A stretch of DNA of 64,000 nt from Methylocella tundrae (GTDB taxonomy: Bacteria; Pseudomonadota; Alphaproteobacteria; Rhizobiales; Beijerinckiaceae). A model generated the notes under the pieces. The model saw nothing but the letters and a program-made list of their open reading frames with translations, made no database searches and was not told the origin of the DNA. Shown one piece after another: positions 1 to 9,002 of this stretch. The translations under genes and the position numbers were made by a program. Within the stretch, counting starts at the first letter, position 1, and the number at the start of each line of letters is the position of its first letter. The DNA is taken from positions 1,488,001-1,552,000 of the forward strand of contig NZ_CP139089.1 of the NCBI RefSeq assembly GCF_038024855.1, read 5' to 3'.

Positions 1-1
1 C

Positions 2-460
2 CCGTTCGTCATCATCATGGCGCTGCCAACCGCCCTGGCGGGAATTGTCTGGATGTTGTTCATCACCCACACGACGCTCAGCGTGCCCGCTCTCACCGGC
101 GCGATCATGTGCATGGGAGTCGCGACGGCCAACAGCATCCTTGTCATCAACTTCGCGCGTGACCAGCTCGCCGACGGCAAGGACGCGCTAACCGCCGCGA
201 TGGCGGCGGGCGCGACGCGATTCCGGCCCGTGCTGATGACCGCTCTCGCCATGATCATCGGCATGGCCCCCATGGCCATCGAGCCCGGACAGAATGCGCC
301 GCTCGGGCGCGCCGTCATCGGCGGCCTTCTGTTCGCAACTTGCGCGACGTTATTCTTTGTGCCGGCCGTGTTCAGCATCGCGCATCGACGCGAACATGGC
401 CGCAAAGCCAAACCGGCGAAGGCCGCGGAAACATTTTCCAGCCTGCCGTCGCATGCCTGA
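2..460 (+). CDS. RND efflux permease, C-terminal part (cut by window edge)
   Basis: This is the last 152 residues of an inner-membrane RND (HAE1/AcrB-type) efflux permease; the rest lies before the window. The visible part has four hydrophobic helices. It contains the typical final segment with a GATRFRPVLMTALAMIIGM stretch, where AcrB-like proteins carry the conserved repeat A-x-x-x-R-x-R-P-x-x-M-T. The tail is Lys/Ala-rich. The family exports drugs, metals or lipophilic compounds by proton antiport. The adaptor gene starts 12 bases later, so the two form one operon. Substrate cannot be told from this fragment. Confidence 0.9.
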   Translation, partial: PFVIIMALPTALAGIVWMLFITHTTLSVPALTGAIMCMGVATANSILVINFARDQLADGKDALTAAMAAGATRFRPVLMTALAMIIGMAPMAIEPGQNAPLGRAVIGGLLFATCATLFFVPAVFSIAHRREHGRKAKPAKAAETFSSLPSHA

Positions 461-472
461 AATGGAGTGATG

Positions 473-1705
473 ATGTCGTCCGAGCCCGTTAAAACCCCGA
501 AGTCTCGTCGCGTTTTGCTCATCGGCTGCGCTGTCGGCGTCGCTGCGATCGGCCTTGCAGTCTCCGGGATCATGGATCGCGCAAAGAGCAAGCAGGAGCT
601 CGAAACCTGGACCAATGAACAGGCGGTTCCAACGGTTCGCCTCGTTCAGGCCGTGCATGGGCCGAGCAACGAGCGGCTTGTTCTGCCAGGCAATGTGAGC
701 GCCTACTACACCGGCTCCCTTTTTGCCCGCGCCAGCGGCTATGTGACCGTCTGGAATAAGGATATCGGCGCACATGTGAAAAAAGGCGATGTGCTCGCGG
801 TCATCGCGGCGCCTGATCTCGATCAGCAGCTTGCTGAGGCGAAGGCGCAGCTTGTCCAGATGCAGGCGGCAGTCACGCAAGCGCAGGCGAATGCGGATCT
901 TGGGCGCGTAACAGATCAGCGCACATCGCGACTCGTGGCGCAGGGCTGGTCAAGCCAGCAGCAGGGCGACACGGATCGGCTGACGGCCGCATCGCGCGTC
1001 GCGGCGCTTGAGGTCGCCCGCGCGAACGTGACCGCGCAGCAAGCTGTGGTTAGCCGTCTTGAGGAGCTAACCCGGTTCGAGCGGATCACGGCGCCTTTCG
1101 ACGGCATCGTCACGGCGCGCACGGTCGACATTGGTGATCTCGTCAATGCCGGCGGCACGTCTGGCAAGGCTCTGTTTCAAGTGTCCGACGTTCATGAGAT
1201 GCGAATTTATGTGAACGTTCCGCAGGCTTTCCTCGGCGTGATGAAGCCAGGAATCAAGGCAACCCTTGAATTACCTGGCCAGAAAGAGAGATTTGAGGCG
1301 ACGCTGGTTTCGACCGCGAATGCGATCGTCGAAAATTCGCGAACGGCTCTGGTTGAGTTGCAGGCTCCAAATCCGGACGGCAAGCTCTGGCCCGGAGCGT
1401 TCGCCGAGGTGCATTTTCATATTCCCTCCGATCCCGAAACTCTGCGCGTTCCTGCGACCGCCCTTATTTTTGGGCCAAACGGAATGAGCGTGGCGGCGGT
1501 TAACAAGGACAGCAAGGTCGAGCTGAAGCAGGTTCGCGTCGGCCGCAACCTTGGCGACGACGTCGAAATCCGCTCCGGCGTGTCGTTGTCGGACCGGCTC
1601 ATTGACAACCCGCTGGAATCGTTGGCTTCAGGCGATGTCGTTCAGGTTGCCGGCGCATCGCCCGCGCTCAATAAGGAGGCGTCCCGCGCGGAGACGGCGA
1701 TGTGA
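473..1705 (+). CDS. RND efflux periplasmic adaptor (HlyD/MexA family)
   Basis: This is a membrane-fusion adaptor of 410 residues that would link the upstream RND permease to an outer-membrane channel. An N-terminal membrane anchor lies at about residues 13-31. It is followed by a lipoyl/barrel-sandwich half, an alpha-helical hairpin rich in Ala and Gln (about 120-200), the second lipoyl half (RITAPFDGIVTAR) and a beta-barrel domain. I chose ATG 473 because GGAG at 464-467 is correctly spaced. GTG 467 and ATG 470 are also in frame. No TolC-like gene follows directly; the next gene encodes a different type of barrel. Confidence 0.9.
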   Translation: MSSEPVKTPKSRRVLLIGCAVGVAAIGLAVSGIMDRAKSKQELETWTNEQAVPTVRLVQAVHGPSNERLVLPGNVSAYYTGSLFARASGYVTVWNKDIGAHVKKGDVLAVIAAPDLDQQLAEAKAQLVQMQAAVTQAQANADLGRVTDQRTSRLVAQGWSSQQQGDTDRLTAASRVAALEVARANVTAQQAVVSRLEELTRFERITAPFDGIVTARTVDIGDLVNAGGTSGKALFQVSDVHEMRIYVNVPQAFLGVMKPGIKATLELPGQKERFEATLVSTANAIVENSRTALVELQAPNPDGKLWPGAFAEVHFHIPSDPETLRVPATALIFGPNGMSVAAVNKDSKVELKQVRVGRNLGDDVEIRSGVSLSDRLIDNPLESLASGDVVQVAGASPALNKEASRAETAM

Positions 1706-1786
1706 AACGGCGATGATCGCCCGTCGCTGATCTTAAATAATTCTTTAATGTTGAAGCTAAGCAGAACGCCTTATGGCTTGTCCTAA

Positions 1787-1808
1787 GCTGTATCTTGTTG
1801 GATACAGC
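1787..1808. repeat. Perfect inverted repeat before outer-membrane barrel gene
   Basis: GCTGTATC and GATACAGC form an 8-bp perfect dyad around a 6-base spacer, 42 bases before the next start codon. No T-run follows, so it is more likely an operator or 5'-leader hairpin than a terminator. The arms resemble the CTGTAT/ATACAG arms found in the sMMO upstream region, but the spacing differs (TGT-N12-ACA). Confidence 0.45.
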
Positions 1809-1850
1809 AGCCATCATCCCCGCTTAGCTATCGCATTAAAGGAACAGAAG

Positions 1851-2798
1851 ATGCCGTCCAAGCCAGATGCTCCGCGCGCCAAAACGGCGAGACGCAACGC
1901 GCTTTCTACGGTAGCGGCATGTATGGCTCTTGGCCTCGCGGCGCCGGCCCGCGCGGCCGACGCGGCGCCCCCGGATAGCGCGCCCCTGCAATCTTCCGAT
2001 TCCCCGATCGCCGACTATTTCGCCAACTGGCAGAATCGCGTCGAACAGGCGCAGGCGAGCCAGCCCCACTGGATGACCCCAATGACAACGGTCACCCCGC
2101 GGCTCGAACAAGAGTATAGATACGACCAATACAAGCAATATTTGCAAAACGGGGCTCAGATCGACAATTTCGGCGGCGGCAAAGGGCTGGAGCTCATTCC
2201 GACGACCACCAATGAAATCCTGCTTAATGTTCCGGCTTATCAGCATCGGTCGAATGTCAAACCGGCCACCGGTTTCGCCGATGGCAACTTCGTCACGATC
2301 AAACAACGGCTGCTCAGCGCCAACGAAGAAAATGGGAACTATATTCTCAGCGCTTTTCTTGGGGTGCAAGCGCCGACCGGCATTACCGCCTTTACCAACC
2401 GACCAGCCTGGATTGTCACCCCGACGCTGGCAGGCGGCATCGGCTGGGGTGATTTCGATATTCAGGGGACGGTTTCCCTTCCGCTCCCGACCGACAATTT
2501 GCACGCCATCGGCTATTCGATCGTCACCAGCGCAACGTTACAATATCATTTCTGGGAATATTTCTGGCCGGAATTCGCCTTCAACGACACTCAGTGGACA
2601 AGCGGCGTGCGCGCAGGCCGGAATCAGCTCTTCGTGAGCCCTGGCATCGTTTTCGGCCGTTTTCAGATCTACAAGCGCGTGAAGCTTAGCTTCGGCATCT
2701 CCTATCAGGTCGCGGTTGTGCCTGATCACGCCATAACGGTGCCGCTGACGCCTGTGTATAATCACGCATGGCTCTTGAGCATGCGCATGACGTTTTGA
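1851..2798 (+). CDS. Putative outer-membrane beta-barrel transporter-like protein
   Basis: The protein has 315 residues with a signal peptide: an Arg/Lys-rich start, a hydrophobic core, and probable cleavage after the AARA motif near residue 36. The mature part has alternating aromatic beta strands and ends in Met-Thr-Phe, the C-terminal Phe expected of outer-membrane barrels. It resembles the broad 'phenol MetA degradation-like' or transporter family of barrels; this is weak pattern recognition. ATG 1851 follows AGGA with good spacing. A longer in-frame start at 1773 would put 26 residues before the signal peptide and is unlikely. Its position after an RND permease/adaptor pair suggests an envelope function, but it is not a TolC homologue. 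Confidence 0.7.
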   Translation: MPSKPDAPRAKTARRNALSTVAACMALGLAAPARAADAAPPDSAPLQSSDSPIADYFANWQNRVEQAQASQPHWMTPMTTVTPRLEQEYRYDQYKQYLQNGAQIDNFGGGKGLELIPTTTNEILLNVPAYQHRSNVKPATGFADGNFVTIKQRLLSANEENGNYILSAFLGVQAPTGITAFTNRPAWIVTPTLAGGIGWGDFDIQGTVSLPLPTDNLHAIGYSIVTSATLQYHFWEYFWPEFAFNDTQWTSGVRAGRNQLFVSPGIVFGRFQIYKRVKLSFGISYQVAVVPDHAITVPLTPVYNHAWLLSMRMTF

Positions 2799-3550
2799 CC
2801 GGTATTTTCTTTGACCTGCGGCGCGGGCGGTCCTCGCTTCGGTTTGGCGCCGCAAGGTAAGGCCTTGACAACAGGTCATTTCAGTCGGGCAGCGGCCTCG
2901 TCCGCGCCAACGACTGCCGGGGCGACGCTCTTGCGCTTTCACGCGCACGGCCACCGGCGTTTGCCAGCAATTCTCCGCCACGCCCGATGAACGCCCCTGC
3001 CCCGCTTTGACCCCGCGATCCAAGCAGCGGTATAGCGGCCGACCATATAAATTTCGCCCCTTCGCCAGGATCAGACAAGACAAATCTCAGCATCGCAGGC
3101 AGCAAGGCGATGTTCCATCGCGCCATTCCTCACGGCGTGCGAAAGCACAGCGAGACGTGGGCGCCCCATCCAGCCGAATCTCGTCTGATAGATGCAGCGA
3201 TTCGGCATAGCCGCCGTTCCTCGCATTCGGAGCGCCGCGCTTTCCATCTTGGGGAAATTGAACACGATTCGTTGAGCGAGCGGGCGGGCGCGGCTCGCAC
3301 GAGCCACGATGGCAGGTCAGCGCATCAAGATCAGACATGAACGAGGCATGCCGCGCGGCCTTTCAGCCGCCATATGAATATAGGGCCTCGCCCGCGTTCA
3401 GGATGGAATCCGCAACAGCATGTGCAAACAACGTTTGTGAATTGCTTTTTATGGAATTCACTTTTCCGAATAGATCAATAATTTGTCACATAGGATTTAA
3501 ATATCGAGCGCATACGCCCCCAACCTCTACTTCGATGTGCTTCTCTCTAC
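2799..3550. other. 752-bp intergenic region, no convincing gene
   Basis: Only short overlapping frames occur on both strands and none has a plausible start, ribosome site and family signature together. On the minus strand from about 3300 to 2881 the reading frames switch and give fragments such as SDPGEGAKF and VGADEAAARLK that could be a decayed gene, but I cannot name it. The last 150 bases are AT-rich (about 3420-3510) and probably carry the promoter of the following porin gene. Confidence 0.4.
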
Positions 3551-5317
3551 TTGGCTGCTATTCTCTGGGGGCATAGGTTGAATCAAGATTTGTTATCGAC
3601 AACGTTGAGCGCTCGACGCGGTGAGCCGCGTTCTTGGGGCGTGGCCCGTGTCCAGGCGTCCTCGAAAGATCGACGCATTCTCAAACTGGCGCTAGCCGCC
3701 ATTGTCTCCCTCATCGCTTTGGAAGCGAGAGCCGCCGACGACGGGGCCACTGCCGACGAGATTCGTGCGCTGAGAGCGCAGCTGAAGCGTTTGGAAGCCA
3801 AGGTCAATGATCAGGCGCGCAAGCAAAAGGAAACGCAGGTCCAGATCCACGATGTGGCGCGCCGGGCGCCCCCGGCGGCCGCAGAATCAATGCCGAGCGG
3901 CGTTGCTCTCGGTTCCCTCGGCGGGGTCGCCCCGACCGGCCTCACCGCCGTCGAATCCTCTATCCGCGGCCTGCCGGTGGCGGGGGCGCCGAGCCTTTAC
4001 ATCAATGGCGTCAGCATCACGCCCGGCGGCTTCCTCGCACTCGAAGGTCTGTTCCGCAGCCGATTCGTCGGCGCCGACATCGGCACGCCATATCAAAACA
4101 TTCCTTACGGAAATGTTCGCACGGGCAGCGCAAATGAATTCCGCTTGAGCGCGCGCCAGAGCCGCGCCTCGCTTCTCGCCAAGGGAGACGTCAATCCGAC
4201 GACGCATCTCGCCGGCTATATGGAGCTCGACTTCCTCGGCGCCGCCCAGACCGCCAATTCGAACGAGAGCAACTCGTTCACGCCGCGCATCCGGCAAATA
4301 TACGCAACCGTCGACCAGGAAGATTTCGGCGCGCATCTGCTTGCTGGACAAGCCTGGTCGATGTCGACGATGTATTCCAAGGGACTGGTCCCACGGCAGG
4401 AAAATATTCCATTGACCATCGACGCACAGTACGTCGTGGGCTTCACTTGGGCTCGTCAGCCGGGCATCCGGGTCGTCAAGGATTTTGACAAGACTTTCTG
4501 GGCCGGCCTTTCCGTAGAAACTCCGCAGACGACATTTGGCGGCTTTACCACGGCAGGCGCAACGGCGGCGACGCTTCCAAGCACGCTCGTCTTCAACCAG
4601 GCTCCTCCGGGCGGGTCCTTGTTCAACTCGCTGAACGCGGTTTCCCTCAACCACATGCCGGATATTATCGGTAAGGTCGCCTGGGATCCGACCTTCGAGG
4701 GCCACAATGTTCACATGGAGGCCTTCGGGCTCTTCCGCGACTTCTACAGCCAGGTTAACAACAGCAACCAGGATGTTGCCGGAGGCGGTTTCGGCGGCTC
4801 CGTCCTCGTATCCCTGCTTCCAAAACAGCTTGAGGCCCAGTTTTCAGCTACGACGGGCCGCGGCATCGGCCGTTATGGCGCAGGACAGCTCCCTGACGTC
4901 ACATTTAATTGGAACGGCACAATTTCTCCGGTCCAGGAAACGATGCTGCTCGCGGGCTTGACATGGCATCCGACTACGGACCTTGATGTTTATGCCTATG
5001 CGGGCGAAGAAACCGAGAACGCCAGCTATTCGAACACGACGACGGGGAGCGCCGTCAATGCTTTCGGCCTCGGCAATCCTCTCTTCTCGAATGCAGGCTG
5101 CTCGATCCCCGGATCTACGATCTGCAACGGTAACATTCATTTGATACGCCAAATTACTGCCGGATTGTGGGACAAAATCTACCAGGGTTCATTTGGGCAG
5201 TTGCGCGCCGGCTTGCAATACTCATATACCCAGAAGTATTCGTTTCAGGGCATTGGCGGCGGAGCGAAAGCTGATGACAGCATGTTCTTTGGAAGCCTTC
5301 GCTATTATCCGTTCTAA
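3551..5317 (+). CDS. Porin-like outer-membrane protein with N-terminal coiled coil
   Basis: This is a predicted outer-membrane porin. After a long leader it has a signal peptide (hydrophobic stretch LKLALAAIVSLIALEARA) and a short heptad coiled coil (EIRALRAQLKRLEAKV), as in trimeric porins that carry a periplasmic stalk. A beta-rich barrel of about 400 residues follows, ending in Tyr-Tyr-Pro-Phe. The start is uncertain. The open frame begins with TTG 3551, but GTG 3641 would put the signal peptide near the N-terminus (558 residues) and is more natural; no ATG is available. A hairpin terminator follows at 5331, separating it from the two-component genes. The substrate is unknown. Confidence 0.8.
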   Translation: MAAILWGHRLNQDLLSTTLSARRGEPRSWGVARVQASSKDRRILKLALAAIVSLIALEARAADDGATADEIRALRAQLKRLEAKVNDQARKQKETQVQIHDVARRAPPAAAESMPSGVALGSLGGVAPTGLTAVESSIRGLPVAGAPSLYINGVSITPGGFLALEGLFRSRFVGADIGTPYQNIPYGNVRTGSANEFRLSARQSRASLLAKGDVNPTTHLAGYMELDFLGAAQTANSNESNSFTPRIRQIYATVDQEDFGAHLLAGQAWSMSTMYSKGLVPRQENIPLTIDAQYVVGFTWARQPGIRVVKDFDKTFWAGLSVETPQTTFGGFTTAGATAATLPSTLVFNQAPPGGSLFNSLNAVSLNHMPDIIGKVAWDPTFEGHNVHMEAFGLFRDFYSQVNNSNQDVAGGGFGGSVLVSLLPKQLEAQFSATTGRGIGRYGAGQLPDVTFNWNGTISPVQETMLLAGLTWHPTTDLDVYAYAGEETENASYSNTTTGSAVNAFGLGNPLFSNAGCSIPGSTICNGNIHLIRQITAGLWDKIYQGSFGQLRAGLQYSYTQKYSFQGIGGGAKADDSMFFGSLRYYPF

Positions 5318-5330
5318 TATGGCATAATCA

Positions 5331-5356
5331 ATCCAGCGATCTTCGCTGGATGTTTT
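5331..5356 (+). terminator. Hairpin terminator after porin gene
   Basis: ATCCAGCGA and TCGCTGGAT form a perfect 9-bp stem around a 3-base loop, followed directly by GTTTTG. The stem lies 14 bases after the porin stop codon. The short T-run makes it a moderate intrinsic terminator. The response-regulator start is only 10-15 bases further on, so partial read-through is possible. Confidence 0.6.
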
Positions 5357-5366
5357 GGGAGCAGAA

Positions 5367-6074
5367 GTGTCTGAAGGCAACGTGGACGAACAGAGGCCTC
5401 TTCTCCTCGTCGAAGATGAACCAGCTTTGGCGCAGGAGATCGGGAAGGAGCTGGAACGTCTCGGCTATATGGTGAAGGTTGCGACCTCGGAGGCCGCGGG
5501 GCTGGAAGCCGCGCGGTCGACTGACGCCGCCCTTCTGATCGTCGACCGGATGCTTGCGAACACTGACAGCCTTTCAATGATCGAAACGTTGCGCGGCGAA
5601 GGGAATCGGACTCCGGTCCTTTTCGTGAGCGGCCTCGCAACGGTCGACGAACGGATTCGCGGATTAAAAGCCGGCGGCGACGACTATCTGACAAAGCCGT
5701 TCGCCATGGGCGAGCTCGCCGCCCGCGTTGAAGCGTTGCTGCGCAGATCAAATGATGCGCCAACCGTGATGTTGCGCGCTGGTCCCTTGGAACTGGATCT
5801 GATCGCGCGCAGCGCGCGGCGCGGAGAGCGCGCGCTCGATCTGCTGCCGACCGAGTTCAAGCTTCTTGAATATCTGATGCGCCGTCCGGGCCAGGTTGTA
5901 ACGCGAGCCATGCTGCTTGAGGACGTATGGCATTACCGCTTTCTGCCCCAGACGAATTTAGTCGACGTTCACATCGGCAAACTGCGGCGAAAGATGGATA
6001 TGGGAGGGGAGCCCACGCTGATTCGCAGCGTGCGCCGGTCCGGGTTCAGGCTTGATGTGGACGCCGATCGCTAA
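5367..6074 (+). CDS. OmpR/PhoB-family response regulator
   Basis: This is a DNA-binding response regulator of 235 residues. The receiver domain has the acidic pair (VEDE), phospho-acceptor Asp60 in LLIVDRML, and the conserved Lys110 in YLTKPF. The C-terminal half (about 135-232) is a winged-helix domain with the LLPTEFKLLEYLMRRPGQVV and VDVHIGKLRRK patterns. GTG 5367 has GGGAG at a good distance. TTG 5355, four codons upstream, would place the ribosome site inside the gene. The sensor kinase gene overlaps its end, so the pair is co-transcribed. Targets are unknown; the neighbouring porin is a reasonable candidate. Confidence 0.92.
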   Translation: MSEGNVDEQRPLLLVEDEPALAQEIGKELERLGYMVKVATSEAAGLEAARSTDAALLIVDRMLANTDSLSMIETLRGEGNRTPVLFVSGLATVDERIRGLKAGGDDYLTKPFAMGELAARVEALLRRSNDAPTVMLRAGPLELDLIARSARRGERALDLLPTEFKLLEYLMRRPGQVVTRAMLLEDVWHYRFLPQTNLVDVHIGKLRRKMDMGGEPTLIRSVRRSGFRLDVDADR

Positions 6075-7512
6075 TCTTCGCCGATCCGCGACATTTCGCC
6101 TCGCCGTCTTCTTTGCATTCGCAATCGTAGCTGCAACGTCGCTGGTGCTCGCCTTCGTCTATTGGCAGGTCGATAAGTCAGACACCGCACATTTCCACAG
6201 ATTGCTCGTTGATGAGGCCGCAGCCGTCATCGACGAGCCGGAGAGCCAACTGCGGCGCCAACTTGAGCTGCGGCTGACGCGAGACCTGCGCCGGGTCGAC
6301 TACGCTGCTCTTTTCGACGTCGGCGGAAAGCACGTTTTCGGCAATGTCGCAGCGCTGCCCGACGATCTTCCGATCGACGGCGGCGCCCATCTTGTGGAAG
6401 TTCCGGCGCGTTTCGTCGGCCCGGGAGGCAAAAATGAGCCGGCATTGTTCGTCGCGCGCAGGCGCCCCGATGGCGGCGTTCTGCTGTTCGGCCGAAACCT
6501 CTATGAGGTTTACATCTTCCGGCAATTTGTCCTTGAAGCGCTCGCCCTTGGCATAGCGCCAACCATCGTGCTGGCTCTCATCATCGGGTCGATTTTCAGC
6601 GTGCGCGCAGCGCGTCGGCTGAAATCGATCAACGGCCAAATCATGCGCATTATGCACGGCGACCTGAACGAGCGGCTCCCTACGCATAGCTCAAGCGACG
6701 ATCTCGATCACGTCGCGAGAGCGGTCAATATCATGCTTGACGAGATCGTGCGGCTGCTCGAGCAGATCAAAAGCGTTGGCGACAACATAGCCCATGATCT
6801 GCGGACCCCCTTAGCGGTGATGCGGGCCAGACTGGAGCGTAGCCTTGAAAGCGATTCCGTTGAGACCTTGCGCGCGGCGGGCGAAAAAGCGATCGCCGAC
6901 CTTGACCATGCGCTGACAACGGTCTCAGCCCTCTTGCGCATTTCCGAGATTGAACATGGACGCAAGACAAGCAGCTTTTCCGAAGTCGACCTTAAAGAGG
7001 TTTGCGTTAATACATTCGACCTGTTCGAACCCTTGGCCGCGGAGAAATCGATCGCCTTCACGATCGATGCGCCGGCGCCGCTGTTGGTCGCGGGCGATTT
7101 CGATCTTCTCGTTGAGGCCGTCGCCAATCTCATTGACAACGCCATCAAGTTCACGCCGACCGGCGGCTCCGTGAAGATTATAGCGAAAATGACCCCCAAC
7201 GGCCCGCTTGTGCGCGTATCGGATACCGGCCCCGGCGTTGCGCTTTCCGACCGCGGCAGCATCTTCAAGCGATTCTACCGCTCCGAAAAAAATCGACATA
7301 TTCCGGGCGCCGGTCTGGGATTAAGCATGGCCGCCACCATCGCTCGTTTGCACGGGTTTGATCTTCGCGTCGCCGATAATCACCCGGGGGCCGCGTTCGA
7401 GATGGCGGCGCGGGGGGTTGATCAGTCAAACGCATCCCCTTCGCAGGACCATAGCCGGCTTGCGCAGATTCCACCGACGCCGTCAAATGCAGCGGCTCAA
7501 AGTATAAAATAG
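6055..7512 (+). CDS. Two-component sensor histidine kinase
   Basis: This is an inner-membrane sensor kinase of 485 residues, partner of the preceding regulator; its start lies inside the regulator gene. There are transmembrane segments at about 14-36 and 157-182 enclosing a periplasmic domain of about 120 residues with no recognised ligand signature. A HAMP region follows (about 183-235), then the phospho-acceptor His247 in NIAHDLRTPL. The ATPase domain has the N box NLIDNAIKF, the G1 box SDTGPGV, an F box around FKRFYRS, and the G2 box GAGLGLS. TTG 6052 is an alternative start one codon earlier. Confidence 0.92.
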   Translation: MWTPIANLRRSATFRLAVFFAFAIVAATSLVLAFVYWQVDKSDTAHFHRLLVDEAAAVIDEPESQLRRQLELRLTRDLRRVDYAALFDVGGKHVFGNVAALPDDLPIDGGAHLVEVPARFVGPGGKNEPALFVARRRPDGGVLLFGRNLYEVYIFRQFVLEALALGIAPTIVLALIIGSIFSVRAARRLKSINGQIMRIMHGDLNERLPTHSSSDDLDHVARAVNIMLDEIVRLLEQIKSVGDNIAHDLRTPLAVMRARLERSLESDSVETLRAAGEKAIADLDHALTTVSALLRISEIEHGRKTSSFSEVDLKEVCVNTFDLFEPLAAEKSIAFTIDAPAPLLVAGDFDLLVEAVANLIDNAIKFTPTGGSVKIIAKMTPNGPLVRVSDTGPGVALSDRGSIFKRFYRSEKNRHIPGAGLGLSMAATIARLHGFDLRVADNHPGAAFEMAARGVDQSNASPSQDHSRLAQIPPTPSNAAAQSIK

Positions 7513-7541
7513 CATTCATGAAATGGCGCTCTCCTCGCAGA

Positions 7542-7568
7542 GCATAAAAATCATTTTATGCCATTTTT
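7542..7568 (+). terminator. Intrinsic terminator after the two-component operon
   Basis: GCATAAAA and TTTTATGC make a perfect 8-bp stem around a 4-base loop (7542-7561), followed by CATTTTTC. It lies 30 bases after the kinase stop codon. The AT-rich stem is symmetrical, so it could work in both directions. Confidence 0.6.
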
Positions 7569-7659
7569 CTACACAGACAATCTTATAAACACTATCTAGT
7601 ATCCAAAATACGGCAAAGGCATAAGTCGTCGCGTCAGCTCGCAACTACTGGAGCACTCG

Positions 7660-7782
7660 ATGAGGACCGTAACACGCATAGCGGCGGATCGCTTGGACTA
7701 CGATCGTTCGGATCAGCACGGTCGTGAAGGTCTCGGCGAGAGCCCATCCAGTTCCAAAACTTCCGGCAAAGTCGCCAACTGA
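7660..7782 (+). CDS. Possible small protein (40 aa), unrecognised
   Basis: ATG 7660 follows GGAG (7650-7653) with a 6-base spacer, directly downstream of an AT-rich promoter-like stretch. The product would be a 40-residue hydrophilic protein beginning MRTVTRIAADRLD and ending in a Ser/Gly-rich tail. It has no hydrophobic segment or known motif. Only the ribosome site and position support it. Confidence 0.25.
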   Translation: MRTVTRIAADRLDYDRSDQHGREGLGESPSSSKTSGKVAN

Positions 7783-8199
7783 GATTCAGGCTGAATAGCT
7801 GAGGAGCCGCAGCCGGCTTCTCGAGCAGCCTGATACGGAGCGGTCGCGTCGCGCCCCCCTTGCGATCGCTCTTTCAGAGCCCCGGGCGTTTGCTCCCCAA
7901 CGGCGCCCGGGGTTCGCCTTGGATATTTCCGGCGTCGCGATTCCCGCGCATGGCGCGGCGAAGGGGCGATCAAGCTGGTAAAAGGCGGCGAGCCGCCGTC
8001 GCGGCGATAGTCTCCGTCCGCGTGGCGCGTGCGGACAGGCTTTCGTTCAATCGGGACGCCCGCTTCCACAAGATCCCAAAGGCGGCCATTGTCTGCCGTT
8101 ATCGCGTCCGGGAAATGCGATCATGCGATAAATCTTGGCGACCAAAGCCAATGATCTGCGTTTGCAGCTCAGCCCGCAGTTTTCTGGCGGAGAAGAGAC

Positions 8200-8592
8200 A
8201 TGAAGCAGATGATTTGGCTAGTCGCGTCCGGCGTGACGCTCGCATCCACCCTGGCTCTCGCTCAACCGGCGAAGATTGGGACGACGCCCGCCGGCGATAT
8301 TCTCGAAGCGCCCGGCGGCCATGCCTTGTACGTCTATGATGGCGATAAGATCGACCTTGGACAGCAGGGGAAGTCCTCGTGCAATGGCGAATGCGCGCAG
8401 CGATGGCCGCCTTTCTCAGCAGGCGTCGATGCGCAATCGATGGGGGATTGGGGCATCATCCTCCGCGAGGATGGATCAAGGCAGTGGACCTATAAGGGAC
8501 GCCCGCTTTACACTTGGACACAGGATACGGCTCCTGGACAAATCAATGGCAACGGCTATCAGGGAAATAAATGGCATGTTGCAAAGCCCTAG
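8200..8592 (+). CDS. Secreted repeat-domain protein (COG4315-like, Lipoprotein_15 repeats)
   Basis: This is a small exported protein of 130 residues. A signal peptide spans about residues 1-21 (hydrophobic core, ALAQ cleavage region). The mature part carries two copies of the short beta motif typical of this family: an ALYVYDGD unit with CNGECAQRWPPF, and a PLYTWTQDT unit near the end. No lipobox Cys is at the signal peptide end, so it is probably soluble in the periplasm rather than a lipoprotein. The function of the family is not known. It stands alone, with intergenic stretches on both sides. Confidence 0.8.
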   Translation: MKQMIWLVASGVTLASTLALAQPAKIGTTPAGDILEAPGGHALYVYDGDKIDLGQQGKSSCNGECAQRWPPFSAGVDAQSMGDWGIILREDGSRQWTYKGRPLYTWTQDTAPGQINGNGYQGNKWHVAKP

Positions 8593-9002
8593 CCGAGCGG
8601 GGTCGCGCAAGACGGGCTGCCTTACATTTCCGGCAACTCGTCGGCGCTTCGCCAGCCGAACCGCGGAGCCGCGACGCTCGATAGCGGCGCACAAAATTCC
8701 CTTCGCCTGAACCCCGCCCTGGCTCTGCGGACCCGCTCGCGGGACTCCCTCAGCGCGGGACGCCAAAGTCAGGGGAACCCGAAGGCCCATTCAGGGTTAT
8801 TGCGCTGCGCCGCGATTCGAGATGCACTCTCTCGTCCTTCGTTCCGGACGTGAGCCCTGGACCCGCAACAGATGACCCCAATTCGGCGCACTGCAGTCAA
8901 CCGCGGGCTTGAGGCCCACAGCGCCTCGCGTTCGCGGTGTGACTTTCTGATGCCCAAAACACTGTTCCAAGCTGCTGTGGCCCCGGCGCTGGCGGCGCAC
9001 AT
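8593..9002. other. 410-bp intergenic region before treZ
   Basis: I see no gene, tRNA or clear terminator here. Frames on both strands are short and lack start signals. The stretch is GC-rich throughout and shows no obvious sigma-70 promoter, so the treZ promoter cannot be placed. Confidence 0.4.

Larger units (their letters stand above)
7513..8199. other. 687-bp intergenic region with one possible small ORF
   Basis: The region holds the terminator above and an AT-rich stretch at about 7560-7620 that could be a promoter. It also holds a possible 40-codon frame (listed separately). From 7790 to 8190 I see only GC-rich sequence with frames lacking start signals or family signatures. Confidence 0.5.

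Noticed and set aside
1774..1789. GG-N10-GC sequence upstream of the barrel gene as a sigma-54 promoter
   Set aside because: The -12 element is AAGCT rather than TTGCW and it overlaps the dyad; spacing alone is expected often by chance.
2881..3307. Possible decayed short-chain dehydrogenase or other gene on the minus strand
   Set aside because: Fragments in three frames can be pieced together only by eye, with no clear cofactor or catalytic motif; described as intergenic instead.
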